Assembly (NCBI RefSeq): GCF_001428075.1
Contig: NZ_LMSI01000020.1
Coordinates: 392,154-456,153 of the forward strand
Direction: 5' to 3'
DNA: 64,000 nt
From: Arthrobacter sp. Soil764
Lineage (GTDB): Bacteria > Actinomycetota > Actinomycetes > Actinomycetales > Micrococcaceae
The position numbers and the translations under genes were made by a program. This document shows, piece by piece, positions 8,804-18,177 of this stretch; the stretch's first letter is position 1; each line of letters starts with the position of its first letter. Below the pieces are notes generated by a model. That model did not search any database and was not told the DNA's origin. It saw only the letters and a program-made list of their open reading frames with translations.

Positions 8804-9714
8804 GGCTCGCATTCATCCTTTCGGAGATCGGCAGCGGCCTGCGCCGCAACCTTTCCATGGTGGTCTCGGTCATCCTGGTGACGTTCGTGTCCCTCACCTT
8901 CGTGGGCGCGGCCGGGATGCTGCAGATGCAGATCAACCAGATGAAGGGCTACTGGTACGACAAGGTCCAGGTTGCCATCTTCCTGTGCAGTGAAGGTTCG
9001 ACGGCGCCCGGTTGCGCTTCCGGGCCGGTCACCCCTGAGCAGCAACAGGGCCTGAACGCCCTCCTTGAATCTCCGGCAGTGGCGCAGTACATCAACGACT
9101 TCCAGTTCGAGTCCAAGGATGAGGCCTACAAGCACTTCAAGGACCAGTTTTCGAACTCGCCCATCGTTGATTCCGTGACGCCGGACCAGTTGCCGGCATC
9201 ATTCCGGATCAACATGAAGGACCCGGAGAAGTACCAGATCATCAGCGAGACGTTCTCCTCGCAGCCTGGTGTGGAGACGGTAATTGATCAGCGCCAGCTC
9301 CTCGAACGCCTCTTCTCGGTAATGAACGGGGCTTCCCTGGTGGCGGTCGGCATTGCCGGTGTCATGATCGTCTGCGCCATCCTGCTGATTGCCACCACCA
9401 TCAGGCTCTCCGCATTCAGCAGGCGCCGCGAGACCGGGATCATGCGTCTGGTCGGTGCCTCGAAGACCGTGATCCAGCTGCCGTTCATCCTGGAAGGCGT
9501 CATAGCGGCCGTCATCGGTGCTGCCCTCGCCTCGGGCACCCTGTGGGCAGTTGCGCACTTCTTCCTGGGCGACTACATGTCCCGTCAGTACCCCGATACA
9601 GCCTTCATCTCATCCGGCCAGACCTTGATCCTCGTGCCGGCGCTGCTGATCCTTGGCGGATCCTTGGCAGGAATTTCGTCTCTCTTGACCTTACGCAGAT
9701 ATTTGCGCGTTTAG
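8800..9714 (+). CDS. ftsX: Cell-division membrane protein FtsX
   Basis: 304-aa membrane subunit of FtsEX. One helix after the short cytoplasmic N-terminus ([19 protein letters not shown]) is followed by a large extracytoplasmic loop (about residues 45-165) that binds the partner hydrolase. Three C-terminal helices follow, including [20 protein letters not shown]. The GTG start overlaps ftsE, so the two are coupled. The M23 hydrolase gene starts 27 nt downstream and is the likely partner. Confidence 0.96.
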   Translation: MRLAFILSEIGSGLRRNLSMVVSVILVTFVSLTFVGAAGMLQMQINQMKGYWYDKVQVAIFLCSEGSTAPGCASGPVTPEQQQGLNALLESPAVAQYINDFQFESKDEAYKHFKDQFSNSPIVDSVTPDQLPASFRINMKDPEKYQIISETFSSQPGVETVIDQRQLLERLFSVMNGASLVAVGIAGVMIVCAILLIATTIRLSAFSRRRETGIMRLVGASKTVIQLPFILEGVIAAVIGAALASGTLWAVAHFFLGDYMSRQYPDTAFISSGQTLILVPALLILGGSLAGISSLLTLRRYLRV

Positions 9715-9741
9715 GCTGTGCACACCGACCAAGGAATGCCC

Positions 9742-11172
9742 ATGAACCTGACTGATCACAACTTGCCCCGCCCCCGGCGCAGCCGAGGGCGGTCTGCTGC
9801 CCGCCGTTTGGGCATCGTCAGCGGCGTGCTCACCGTCATCCTTTCGGCCGGGATGGCCCTTGCCACTCCAGTCGCGTTCGCAGACGACCTCGAAGACCGC
9901 CAGGCCGCGCTCGAGGCTGAAGCTGCCCGCGTCCAGGCGTCCCTTGAGTTCGTCGACTCCCGGATCGCAAAGGCCGCCGGCGACTTGGTGATCTATCAGG
10001 GCCAACTGCCAGGCGCCCAGCAGGCACTCCTGGAGGCACAGGGGCGCGTAGCCGGCGCCGTCAAGGAAGTCGAAGCACTGTCGGCCCGCGTGGATATGGC
10101 CCAGCAGAACAAGGCCAAGATCACCCAGCAGCTGGAAACCGACAAGCAGAAGATCGCCGACACCAAGAAGCTGATCGGCCAGATTGCCACCCAGGCCTAC
10201 AAATCCGGCGGTGTGCCCTCGAACCTGTCGCTCTTCTTCGGATCCAACAGCGGCAGCAGCCTGACCGAAACCATGGACCTCGCCGACCAGGCCATGCGCA
10301 GCCAGAACGCTGCGATGGACAAGCTCAGCCAGCAGAATGCCACCAACGTCAACTCGCAGGCACGGCTTCAGGCCGTGGAAGCAGAGATCAAGGACCTCAA
10401 GGCCAAGGCCGACGCCGCGCTGGAGCGAGAGAAGGCCGCACGCGACGAGGCCGCCGCCAAAAAGGCCCAGGTCGACCAGCTGATCGCGGATACCACGCGC
10501 CTCGACGCTGAGCTCCAGGCGGCCAAGCCCGGCATCCAGGCGCAACTGGCCGGTGTCCAGGCGAACCAGAACCAGGTGGCGAACGAAATCGCCGAACGTG
10601 ACCGCAGGGCCCGCGAGGCGTGGGAAGCCGAACAGCGCAGACAGGCTGCGGCTGCGGCTGCTGCGGCGGCCGCTGCTGCAGCCGCCGCGAACCGCCCGGC
10701 ACCGCCCGCCCCGCCGTACGTCCCGCCCGCTGCAGGATCGCCGTCGGCCTTTGGCCTCCGCCACCCCTTCGACGGCAGCATCTCCATCACCTCCGGTTTT
10801 GGGTACCGCACCACTCCGCCGGGAACCGTCGATTTCTACGGCACCGGCGGATACATGCACACCGGAATCGACTTTGGTGCCGCCTGCGGAACGCCCGTGT
10901 ACGCTGCAGCTGCCGGTGAAGTCTTCAGCTCAGGCTGGAACTCCGCCGACGGCGGCGGCTGGCGCGTCAAGATTGACCACGGGGTGTCGCAGGGCAACAC
11001 GCTCACCACCATCTACTACCACAACTCCAGCATCGTGGTCTCGAATGGGCAAAGAGTTTCCCAGGGCCAGCTCATTGCCTACTCCGGCAGCACCGGCAAC
11101 TCAACGGGTTGCCACGCCCACTTCGAAACCTGGCTCAACGGGGCCGCGGTCGACCCCATGGGCCTGCTGTAG
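9742..11172 (+). CDS. M23 peptidoglycan hydrolase, likely FtsEX-activated partner
   Basis: 476-aa exported endopeptidase for cell separation. An N-terminal signal peptide (LTVILSAGMALATPVAFA) is followed by a long coiled coil (about residues 45-300) rich in Ala, Gln and Glu. A poly-Ala and Pro linker near residue 310 leads to a C-terminal M23/LytM domain with the zinc motifs HTGIDFG and GCHAHFE. The coiled-coil plus LytM layout matches EnvC and mycobacterial RipC, which FtsEX activates. I chose ATG 9742, with AAGGA six nt upstream, over GTG 9718. The position directly after ftsEX is the strongest support for partnership. Confidence 0.93.
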   Translation: MNLTDHNLPRPRRSRGRSAARRLGIVSGVLTVILSAGMALATPVAFADDLEDRQAALEAEAARVQASLEFVDSRIAKAAGDLVIYQGQLPGAQQALLEAQGRVAGAVKEVEALSARVDMAQQNKAKITQQLETDKQKIADTKKLIGQIATQAYKSGGVPSNLSLFFGSNSGSSLTETMDLADQAMRSQNAAMDKLSQQNATNVNSQARLQAVEAEIKDLKAKADAALEREKAARDEAAAKKAQVDQLIADTTRLDAELQAAKPGIQAQLAGVQANQNQVANEIAERDRRAREAWEAEQRRQAAAAAAAAAAAAAAANRPAPPAPPYVPPAAGSPSAFGLRHPFDGSISITSGFGYRTTPPGTVDFYGTGGYMHTGIDFGAACGTPVYAAAAGEVFSSGWNSADGGGWRVKIDHGVSQGNTLTTIYYHNSSIVVSNGQRVSQGQLIAYSGSTGNSTGCHAHFETWLNGAAVDPMGLL

Positions 11173-11256
11173 GGGCCAGGCACTGCTGCCGTAGACTGGT
11201 ATAGCTCCGCGCCGCAGGCCCGGAGGCACCCGAACTGAAACCCGAGGAGTTTTCCC

Positions 11257-11730
11257 GTGCCGAAAGAAAGTGGCCGTAAGGTGGTGGCCACCAACCGCAA
11301 GGCCCGGCACGATTATCACGTGCTGGACACTTACGAGGCCGGCATCGCGCTGATGGGCACGGAAGTGAAGTCCCTGCGCGAGGGCCACGCCTCTATGGTG
11401 GACGGATTCTGTACGTTCTACAACGACGAGTTGTGGATGGAAGCCATCCACATTCCCGAGTACAACCAGGGCAGCTGGACCAACCACGCTGCCCGCCGCC
11501 GCCGGAAGCTGCTCCTGCACCGGGAAGAGCTGATCAAGATCTCCCGCAAGGTTCAGGAAGCCGGGTACACCATAGTGCCGCTCCAGCTTTACTTTGTGGA
11601 CGGTCGCGCCAAGGTGGAAATCGCCGTTGCCCGCGGTAAGCGCGAGTACGACAAGCGCCAGACGCTGCGGGAGCAGCAGGACAACCGCGAAGCCCAGCGG
11701 GAGATGCGCGAGCGCAACCGGCGACGCTAG
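11257..11730 (+). CDS. smpB: SsrA-binding protein SmpB
   Basis: 157-aa small beta-barrel protein that binds tmRNA and delivers it to stalled ribosomes (trans-translation). Characteristic regions are NRKARHDY, MGTEVKSLREG and the basic C-terminal tail that inserts in the mRNA channel. GTG 11257 is preceded by GAGGAG. A -10-like TAGACT lies at 11192-11197, so the transcript has an ordinary leader of about 55 nt. The partner RNA ssrA lies 73 nt downstream. Confidence 0.97.
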   Translation: MPKESGRKVVATNRKARHDYHVLDTYEAGIALMGTEVKSLREGHASMVDGFCTFYNDELWMEAIHIPEYNQGSWTNHAARRRRKLLLHREELIKISRKVQEAGYTIVPLQLYFVDGRAKVEIAVARGKREYDKRQTLREQQDNREAQREMRERNRRR

Positions 11731-11803
11731 GAATTATTTCCGCGGGGCATGCGTTAGTATGGGTAGTCCGGCAGGCTTGCCAGCCGGTTTGGTAACAAAA
11801 TAC

Positions 11804-12172
11804 GGGGATGATCGGTTTCGACGGTGTTAGTCGCGACAGGTGAAGCGGGCCGAGGATGCAGAATTATCTCGTAAACGCTTTCTGCAAACCAATAAGTGCC
11901 GAATCTAAGCGCACTGACTTCGCTCTTGCTGCCTAAGCAGTAAGACAGTCCGTCAGCCCGGGGTTGCTATCGCCCCGGATCCTGGCGTCATTTAGATAGC
12001 CACTGCTGTTTGCTCCCGTCATCGGAGTAAACGGGACTTTTAGATGACTGGGCCCGGATCAGCCAGCTGTTTGCAGCATGGCTGGGGCCGAGAAAATCCG
12101 ACGCAAACTGCGCCCGGAGAAGCCCTGACAACACGACATCGGACGGGGGTTCAATTCCCCCCATCTCCACCC
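11804..12172 (+). ncRNA. ssrA: Transfer-messenger RNA (tmRNA)
   Basis: The 5' end GGGGATG pairs with CATCTCC at the 3' end to form the tRNA-like acceptor stem, next to a T-arm with GGGGGTTCAATTCCCCC. The tag reading frame runs 11898-11936 (GCC to TAA) and encodes AESKRTDFALAA. The ALAA end is the degron read by ClpXP-type proteases. The genome has ACCC after the stem, so the mature CCA end is probably finished by CCA-adding enzyme and the last 2-3 nt are uncertain. Adjacent to smpB. Confidence 0.96.
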
Positions 12173-12220
12173 TTGCGGTGAGTCGAGACATCCTTCCCGG
12201 ATGAGTCGAGTCATCGGTAG

Positions 12221-12250
12221 CACCCCGGTCTTCGGACCGGGGTGTTTTTT
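12221..12250 (+). terminator. Rho-independent terminator of ssrA
   Basis: Perfect stem CACCCCGGTC / GACCGGGGTG closed by a TTCG loop and followed by seven T. It lies 49 nt after the tmRNA 3' end. Confidence 0.92.
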
Positions 12251-12333
12251 TGCCCTGAAACCAGGTGCCCTGCCGCACGAGCCCTGCCGCACGAGCGGTC
12301 CTGCCCCAGGGCAGCCCGTCCCACATACATGGC

Positions 12334-12383
12334 GGGCCTAAATCCTCTAGCGGGGGAGCGCGCATGTCATTACCTTCGACAGC
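12334..12383 (+). promoter_or_regulatory. Putative DosR-type promoter of the first PPOX gene
   Basis: TACCTT (12371-12376) is 7 nt before ATG 12384 and fits a leaderless TANNNT -10. Centred 42.5 bp before position 12383 is GGGCCTAAATCCTC (12334-12347). This matches six of eight fixed bases of the DosR core GGGNCNNNNGNCCC. The match is degenerate. Its weight comes from having the same spacing as the boxes at 12857 and 18656. Confidence 0.45.
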
Positions 12384-12848
12384 ATGCACAATGACCCGCC
12401 CCAAACGCCCACTGAAGTCCTGGATCCCGGGACGTGCTGGGACCTCCTGCGCAGCGTGTCGGTCGGCCACCTGGCAGTACTGGTGAACGGGTACCCGGAA
12501 GTCTTCCCGGTGAACTACAAGGTTGACCAGCAGTCCCTGGTCTTCCGCACAGGCGAAGGAACAAAACTGCGGGCAGCCGGGGGCCCACTCGCCGTCGCCC
12601 TGGAAGCCGACGGCCATGACGACGCCAGGGCTTGGAGCGTCCTGGTCAAAGGCAAGGCCGTCGTCCTGGAGCCCTCGGAGGAACTGCTGACCGGGGCCGC
12701 GCTGACGCTCTTTCCATGGCAAGCCGGTGAAAAGGACCATTACGTCCGGATCGAACCCACGTCAATAACCGGCAGGCGCTTCACCATCACCTCGCCCTTG
12801 ACATGGTGGAACCACGTGGGGCGGTCGTCCCATTCGGACACAGCGTAG
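12384..12848 (+). CDS. Pyridoxamine 5'-phosphate oxidase-like flavin protein (paralog 1)
   Basis: 154-aa single-domain protein of the split-barrel PPOX superfamily. Members bind FMN, F420 or haem and often act as reductases; the substrate cannot be told here. It shares with the two paralogs at 18149 and 20789 the blocks VFPVNY.VD, VFRTG.GTK and RI.P.SITGRRF. No signal peptide or membrane segment. PPOX proteins of this type are frequent members of DosR regulons in mycobacteria and OsdR regulons in streptomycetes. A predicted DosR-type promoter precedes it, and a second box lies downstream before the GH65 gene. Confidence 0.88.
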   Translation: MHNDPPQTPTEVLDPGTCWDLLRSVSVGHLAVLVNGYPEVFPVNYKVDQQSLVFRTGEGTKLRAAGGPLAVALEADGHDDARAWSVLVKGKAVVLEPSEELLTGAALTLFPWQAGEKDHYVRIEPTSITGRRFTITSPLTWWNHVGRSSHSDTA

Positions 12849-12856
12849 CCGGCGCC

Positions 12857-12905
12857 GGGCCCTACGGCCCTGTCCGGAACGAGCGCTTGCTGGTACCACT
12901 GACCT
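12857..12905 (+). promoter_or_regulatory. Putative DosR-type promoter of the HAD-GH65 gene
   Basis: GGGCCCTACGGCCC (12857-12870) matches every fixed base of the DosR core GGGNCNNNNGNCCC. Its centre is 42.5 bp upstream of ATG 12906. TACCAC (12894-12899) ends 6 nt before that ATG, so transcription would start at the start codon itself. A -42.5 position is the classical class II activator site overlapping -35. Confidence 0.6.
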
Positions 12906-15900
12906 ATGATTGGGTCTCCCACCGCCGCTGCTGCCAGGCCACCCTTTGATGCCGTCATTTTCGACCTGGACGGGGTAGTCACCAATACGGCGCTGGTTCA
13001 CCAGGCTGCCTGGAATGACGCGTTCGACCGGATCCTCCATGATCCAAGGGTGCCCCCGGACGCCAACCGTGCCCCGCTCAGCAGGGCGGACTACCTCACC
13101 TTCATTGACGGCATGCCGCGCGAGGAGGGGGTGGTGCGGTTCCTGGCTGCCCGGGGAGTGCAGGTTGAAAAGGGACAGGAGACGGATGAAGCGGGCGCCT
13201 GGACCGGGTTCGGCCTGGGCGCATGGAAGAACGAGCTGTTCCTGCAGCACCTGCGGGCCGACGGTGTCCAGAGCTACCCCGGGACGCTGGAACTGCTGCA
13301 GAGGCTTCAAGGCGCTGCAGTGCCAACGGCTGTGGTCACCTCGAGCCGCAATGCGGGCGTGGTCCTGGAAGCGGCGGGCATCCAGGACCTGTTCCGGGCA
13401 GTGATGGACGGAACGACGGCGGCACGGCTGGGCCTGCGCGGAAAGCCGGCGCCGGACATCTTTCTTGAGGCCGCATCACGGCTGGGCGTGGCCCCATCGC
13501 ATGCCGTGGTGATCGAGGATTCCACGGCAGGGGTTGAGGCGGCCCGGCACGGAGGCTTCGGCCTCGTGGTCGGGATCGACCGCACCGGAAACCGCCGGCA
13601 GCTGGAGGCTGCCGGCGCCGACACCGTCCTGAACGACGTGGGGGAGCTGGACCTGGGACAGGTCATCGGCAACGCATGGCACCTCGTCTATCAAGGCTTC
13701 GACGCCGCACACGAGGGCCATCGGGAGGCCCTTACCACCTTGGGCAACGGCTACATGGGCGTCCGGGGAGCCGCGCCCGAAGGCGGCAACTTCAGCTACG
13801 CGGGACTGTACCTCGCCGGCGTCTACAACCGTGTCCAGGTAACTGCGGCCGGCGAGACGCTGCTGGAAGAGCACATGGTCAACGCACCCGACTGCCTCCC
13901 ACTCGATCTGCGCCTGGCCGGCCAGCAATGGTGGTCCGAAGGCGGGATGGGGCCGATCCGCGAACACCGGGTCCTTGACCTCAAACGGGCAGTGCTCGAG
14001 CGGCGCCTGCTGCTGGAAAGTGCCGACCACCGCCGGCTGGAAGTGGTGCAGACCCGCTTCGTTTCCATGGCCGAACCCCATCTGCTGGTCCTGGAGACGG
14101 TGATCACCGCCCTGGGCTGGAGCGGGGAGGTGGAGGTCCGCAGCGGGATCAACGCCGGCGTCCGCAACGCCAACCTGCCCGAACCTGCCCAAGGCTCCGA
14201 CCTCCACCTGGCTGACAGGACATCCTCCCCGCGCTCCCTCCCGGAGCGAGTCCAGGACGATGCTTCCGTCGTCGAAGTGGAAACCACCCAAAGCCTCATC
14301 CGGATCGCTGCAGCGTATCGAACTTACGTTTCTGCGAATACAGCGGCAATTGAGGATGGCAGGAAAGGGGACTTCCATTTCCAAACCCTTCTGCTGCCGC
14401 TTGACGCCGGCGCTGCGGTACGGATCACCAAGACGGTGGCAGTAGTGACGTCCCGTGACCGTGCCATCTCCTCGCCGGAGACGGGTGCCCGTGCTGTCCT
14501 GGAACGTACGGGTGGCGACTTCGACTTGCTGCTGGCGGCGCATGAGGAGGCCTGGCGGCGCGAGCTGCGTCCGTTCCTGGTGGAAATAGATGCCCCGGTC
14601 CAGGTTCGCCTGGTCCTGAACCTGCACATCTTCCATTTGCTTCAGACGTTGACACATCACACGGCCGAGCTGGACGCCGGCGTGACTGCGCGCGGACTCC
14701 ACGGCGAGGGGTACCGTGGCCACGTCTTCTGGGATGAGCTGTTTGTCCTGCCGGTACTGACCTCAAGGACGCCCGAGGTTGCCAGGTCCGTGATCGAGTA
14801 CAGGTGGCGGCGGCTTCCCGCCGCCCGGCATGCCGCGGCACTGGAAGGCTTGGCAGGGGCCAAGTTTCCTTGGCAAAGCGCCAGCGACGGAACCGAGGAA
14901 ACGCCAAAATGGTTATACAACGACCGGTCCGGCAGATGGGTCAAGGACCACTCGCACCTGCAGGTCCACTCGGGACTGGCCGTCGCCTTCAATGCCTGGC
15001 AGTATTTCCAGGCCACCGGGAACAAGATCTGGCTCCTCCAAAAAGGGGCTGAACTCGTGATCGAGGTTGCCCGTTTCTTCCGTTCACTGGCGGACTACGA
15101 CCAGCAAGGCGGCCGGTACCACCTGCGCGGCGTCGTGGGACCGGACGAGTACCATACCGGCTATCCCGGCAGCGACACGCCGGGGTTGGACGACAACGCC
15201 TACACCAATGTCATGGCGGCATGGGTCTGCTCCCAGGCGGGGGGAATCATGGGCTTCCTCCATGGCAGCGAGCGGGCCGGACTCATGGAACGCCTGGGCG
15301 TCACGGAAGAGGAAACCGCGGGATGGTCTCACATGGGAACGGCGATGTACGTCCCGTTTCATGATGACGGCGTCATCAGCCAGTTCGAGGGATACGGGGG
15401 GTTGAAGGAACTTGACTGGGAGCATTACCGGGACAGGTACGGCGACATCGAGCGGCTGGACCTCATCCTGGAAGCAGAGGATGACACCACCAACTGCTAC
15501 AAGCTGGCAAAGCAGGCAGATGTCCTGATGCTCCCTTACCTGTTGGGCCACGAAGTGCTCGCCGCCACCCTTCAACGGCTGCAGTATGGCTTTACGCCTG
15601 AACAACTCAATAAAACCATCGAGTATTATCTGGCCAGGACCGCGCACGGGTCCACGCTGAGCAGGGTTGCCCACGCGTCCGTCCTTGCAGGCGTGGACGC
15701 GGACCGGGCGTGGGACAGCTTCCGCGAAGCGCTCGACGCCGATCTTGACGATACCCAGCACGGCACCACGCGCGCGGGTATCCATTTGGGCGCGATGGCA
15801 GGAACCATCGACGTGGTGCAGCGCAGCTTTGCTGGGCTGCGGTTCAGCGGCGACACCATCCTGTTCGCCCCCAACCTCCCCACCGGGCTGCGCGCCGTCG

Positions 15901-16085
15901 CTTTTGAGGTCCTCTACCGGGGGCACCGCCTCCGCGTGCACCTCAAGGGCGGGGACATGAGCATCGCCTCGGCCCCCGGCGACGCCGGGCCGATCAAGGT
16001 GCAGGTGCGTGGCCTCGATGAGGTCCTTCCTCCCGGCCAGACCCGGCATTTCCCGTTGCCTGCCTCGGAGGTGGTGGCGCCATGA
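12906..16085 (+). CDS. Fused beta-phosphoglucomutase-like HAD / GH65 disaccharide phosphorylase
   Basis: 1059-aa two-domain cytoplasmic enzyme. Residues 1 to about 245 are a HAD phosphatase/mutase with FDLDGV (nucleophile D20, acid-base D22) and VVIEDSTAGVEAA, as in beta-phosphoglucomutase. Residues about 255-1059 are glycoside hydrolase family 65 with GPDEYH (catalytic acid E748). GH65 phosphorylases split maltose, trehalose or kojibiose with phosphate to beta-glucose-1-phosphate, which the first domain should convert to glucose-6-phosphate. The exact disaccharide is not predictable. The layout recalls mycobacterial Rv2006 (OtsB1), a DosR-regulon protein, without its trehalose-phosphatase domain. 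pfk overlaps the stop by 4 nt. Confidence 0.93.
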   Translation: MIGSPTAAAARPPFDAVIFDLDGVVTNTALVHQAAWNDAFDRILHDPRVPPDANRAPLSRADYLTFIDGMPREEGVVRFLAARGVQVEKGQETDEAGAWTGFGLGAWKNELFLQHLRADGVQSYPGTLELLQRLQGAAVPTAVVTSSRNAGVVLEAAGIQDLFRAVMDGTTAARLGLRGKPAPDIFLEAASRLGVAPSHAVVIEDSTAGVEAARHGGFGLVVGIDRTGNRRQLEAAGADTVLNDVGELDLGQVIGNAWHLVYQGFDAAHEGHREALTTLGNGYMGVRGAAPEGGNFSYAGLYLAGVYNRVQVTAAGETLLEEHMVNAPDCLPLDLRLAGQQWWSEGGMGPIREHRVLDLKRAVLERRLLLESADHRRLEVVQTRFVSMAEPHLLVLETVITALGWSGEVEVRSGINAGVRNANLPEPAQGSDLHLADRTSSPRSLPERVQDDASVVEVETTQSLIRIAAAYRTYVSANTAAIEDGRKGDFHFQTLLLPLDAGAAVRITKTVAVVTSRDRAISSPETGARAVLERTGGDFDLLLAAHEEAWRRELRPFLVEIDAPVQVRLVLNLHIFHLLQTLTHHTAELDAGVTARGLHGEGYRGHVFWDELFVLPVLTSRTPEVARSVIEYRWRRLPAARHAAALEGLAGAKFPWQSASDGTEETPKWLYNDRSGRWVKDHSHLQVHSGLAVAFNAWQYFQATGNKIWLLQKGAELVIEVARFFRSLADYDQQGGRYHLRGVVGPDEYHTGYPGSDTPGLDDNAYTNVMAAWVCSQAGGIMGFLHGSERAGLMERLGVTEEETAGWSHMGTAMYVPFHDDGVISQFEGYGGLKELDWEHYRDRYGDIERLDLILEAEDDTTNCYKLAKQADVLMLPYLLGHEVLAATLQRLQYGFTPEQLNKTIEYYLARTAHGSTLSRVAHASVLAGVDADRAWDSFREALDADLDDTQHGTTRAGIHLGAMAGTIDVVQRSFAGLRFSGDTILFAPNLPTGLRAVAFEVLYRGHRLRVHLKGGDMSIASAPGDAGPIKVQVRGLDEVLPPGQTRHFPLPASEVVAP

Positions 16086-17107
16086 AGCGGCTGGGGATAC
16101 TTACCAGTGGTGGTGACTGCCCGGGGGTGAACGCCGTGATCCGGGGAGCGGTACTGGGCGGGGACATTGCACATGGCTACGAATTCCTGGGGTTCAAGGA
16201 CGGCTGGCGGGGCGTCCTGGAGCAGGATGTTTTTCCGCTGCCCCGGACGAGCGTCCGTGGGATCTCGCGCCTGGGCGGAACCATTCTGGGCACGTCCCGG
16301 ACCAATCCGCTGGTGGATGGCGGCATCGAGGGCGTCCGTGCCTGTTTGCGGAACAACGAACTCGACGGCCTGATTGCCATTGGGGGAGAGGGCACACTGG
16401 CGGCGGCCCGGGAACTGTGCGCCCAGGGCATCAATGTGGTGGGAGTGCCCAAGACCATCGATAACGACCTCGGCGCTACGGACTACACTTTCGGCTTCGA
16501 TTCAGCGGTCCAGACCGCCACCGAGGCCATTGACCGGCTGCGGACCACCGGTGAATCACATCACCGCTGCATGGTGGCCGAAGTGATGGGCCGCAACGCG
16601 GGCTGGATTGCACTGCATTCCGGGATGGCGTCGGGCGCGCACGCCATCCTGATACCTGAACATCCTGTGTCCCTGGACCAAATCTGTTCCTGGGTGCTGT
16701 CAGCCCGTGACCGTGGCAGGGCACCCATGGTGGTGGTGGCCGAGGCCTTTGCTCCCGAGGGGCACGCGGCACCTTACGCGCCCCGCGGCCTGGACACTTT
16801 CGGGCGGCCGCGCTTGGGAGGCATCGGACTGCTCCTGGAAGGAGAGCTGCAGATACGGACCGGCATCGAAACGCGGGCCACCGTCCTGGGCCACATCCAG
16901 CGCGGCGGCGAACCTACAGCCTTCGACCGTGTCCTTGCCACCCGGCTTGGCCTCGCCGCCGTCGAATCCGCCGCGGCGGGCAGATGGGGCACCATGGTGT
17001 CGCTGCGGGGCACGGACATCATCAACGTCGGCCTGGGGGAAGCGCTGGGCGAACTGAAGGTGGTCCCGGAAGCCCGTTACCAGGAGGCCGCCGTCCTGTT
17101 CGGGTGA
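16082..17107 (+). CDS. pfkA: 6-phosphofructokinase, actinobacterial ATP type
   Basis: 341-aa glycolytic kinase making fructose-1,6-bisphosphate. The nucleotide loop is SGGDCPG. Residue 104 is Gly in GGEGT and residue 124 is Lys in PKTIDND (catalytic D127). Gly104 favours ATP over pyrophosphate as phosphoryl donor. The Gly104/Lys124 combination is that of the streptomycete-type ATP enzymes. The ATG overlaps the stop of the GH65 fusion, so the two are translationally coupled and form a short pathway from storage disaccharide into glycolysis. The convergent alcohol dehydrogenase ends 9 nt away. Confidence 0.94.
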   Translation: MKRLGILTSGGDCPGVNAVIRGAVLGGDIAHGYEFLGFKDGWRGVLEQDVFPLPRTSVRGISRLGGTILGTSRTNPLVDGGIEGVRACLRNNELDGLIAIGGEGTLAAARELCAQGINVVGVPKTIDNDLGATDYTFGFDSAVQTATEAIDRLRTTGESHHRCMVAEVMGRNAGWIALHSGMASGAHAILIPEHPVSLDQICSWVLSARDRGRAPMVVVAEAFAPEGHAAPYAPRGLDTFGRPRLGGIGLLLEGELQIRTGIETRATVLGHIQRGGEPTAFDRVLATRLGLAAVESAAAGRWGTMVSLRGTDIINVGLGEALGELKVVPEARYQEAAVLFG

Positions 17108-17115
17108 GGCAGGAA

Positions 17116-18177
17116 CTAGTGTTCCGGCCGGACCCGCAGGACCGCCGAACCGGTAATCCTGTCGGCAGCCAGGTCTTCCAGGGCCCGGTCCGCAGCCTCG
17201 AACGGGTACACCGTAGTTGTGAGCGCCAGGGAAAGCCTGGCCGCGAGGGCCAGGAATTCACGCCCGTCGGCCCGGGTATTGGCGGTGACGCTCAGCAGCT
17301 GCCGTTCGAAAAAGAGCTCCCTGCCGTAATTGAGGGCTGGGATGTCGGTCAGGTGGATTCCGGCGATGGCCAGGGTTCCACCACGGTCCAGGGCACGCAG
17401 CGCGGCCGGGACAAGGTCCCCCACCGGTGCAAAAAGAATGGCGGAGTCAAGCGGTACCGGCGGTTGGTCATACGCTTTCCCCACATAGTCCGCCCCCAAC
17501 TCCACCGCGAGCCGCCGCGCACGTTCGGACCGGGTCATGACAAACACCGAGGCACCCTGTTTGAGCGCCAGCTGGGCAGTGATATGGGCCGAGCTGCCAA
17601 AGCCGTAGATACCCAGGCGGCCCCCTACCGGGAGGGCGGCGCGCTTCAGTGCGCGGTAGCCGATGATGCCCGAACACAGCAGCGGCGCAGCCTGTTCGTC
17701 CGGGAAGCCAGGAGGCAGCCGGTAGGCAAAGTCCTCCAAAACCGTCAGATACTCGGCAAAGCCGCCATCCCGGTCCCAGCCCGTGAAGAGGGGCGTTAGG
17801 CATAGATTTTCGTCTCCGCGGCGGCAGTAGTCGCACCTGCCGCAGACGCCGCCAAGCCACGCGACGCCCACCCTGTCGCCGGTCCTGAAACGGGAGCAGT
17901 CAGCCCCTGTTTCAACAACGACGCCGACTGCCTCGTGCCCGGGTACGGTGCGCGGACGGTGCGGGCCCAGGTCTCCTTCTGCGAGATGGAGGTCCGTGCG
18001 GCAAACACCGCAAACAGTGACCTCCACCAGCAGTTCGCGGGCCGCAGGCGTGGGAGTGTCACGAAGCCCCTGAACCAGCGGGCGGGTGGAAATGGGGCCA
18101 GGCCCGTTTACCCACCAGGCACGCACAGTGCCTCCCGTCCGGGATGGTTTACTCGAAACCGGCGCGGGTTGCGTCAT
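17116..18177 (-). CDS. Zinc-dependent alcohol dehydrogenase (AdhA-like)
   Basis: 353-aa medium-chain dehydrogenase that interconverts alcohols and aldehydes with NAD(P). Catalytic zinc ligands are in CGVCRTDLH and GHE. The four-Cys structural zinc lobe is [15 protein letters not shown]. The nucleotide fold contains [13 protein letters not shown] 18177 overlaps the upstream PPOX gene by 29 nt. GTG 18129 (VRAWW), with GGGAGG just before it, is an equally good or better start. It probably shares the DosR-type promoter of the PPOX gene. A role in disposing of NADH at low oxygen is inference. Confidence 0.92.
   Translation of the reverse strand: MTQPAPVSSKPSRTGGTVRAWWVNGPGPISTRPLVQGLRDTPTPAARELLVEVTVCGVCRTDLHLAEGDLGPHRPRTVPGHEAVGVVVETGADCSRFRTGDRVGVAWLGGVCGRCDYCRRGDENLCLTPLFTGWDRDGGFAEYLTVLEDFAYRLPPGFPDEQAAPLLCSGIIGYRALKRAALPVGGRLGIYGFGSSAHITAQLALKQGASVFVMTRSERARRLAVELGADYVGKAYDQPPVPLDSAILFAPVGDLVPAALRALDRGGTLAIAGIHLTDIPALNYGRELFFERQLLSVTANTRADGREFLALAARLSLALTTTVYPFEAADRALEDLAADRITGSAVLRVRPEH

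Noticed and set aside
12309..12322. GGGCAGCCCGTCCC, a seven-of-eight DosR-like match
   Set aside because: Centre is 67.5 bp from the inferred start, not 42.5, and one-mismatch matches are frequent at this GC content. It could be a distal site, but evidence is too weak.
16082..17107. Pyrophosphate-dependent phosphofructokinase
   Set aside because: Residue 104 is Gly (GGEGT), which fits ATP use; PPi enzymes have Asp there.
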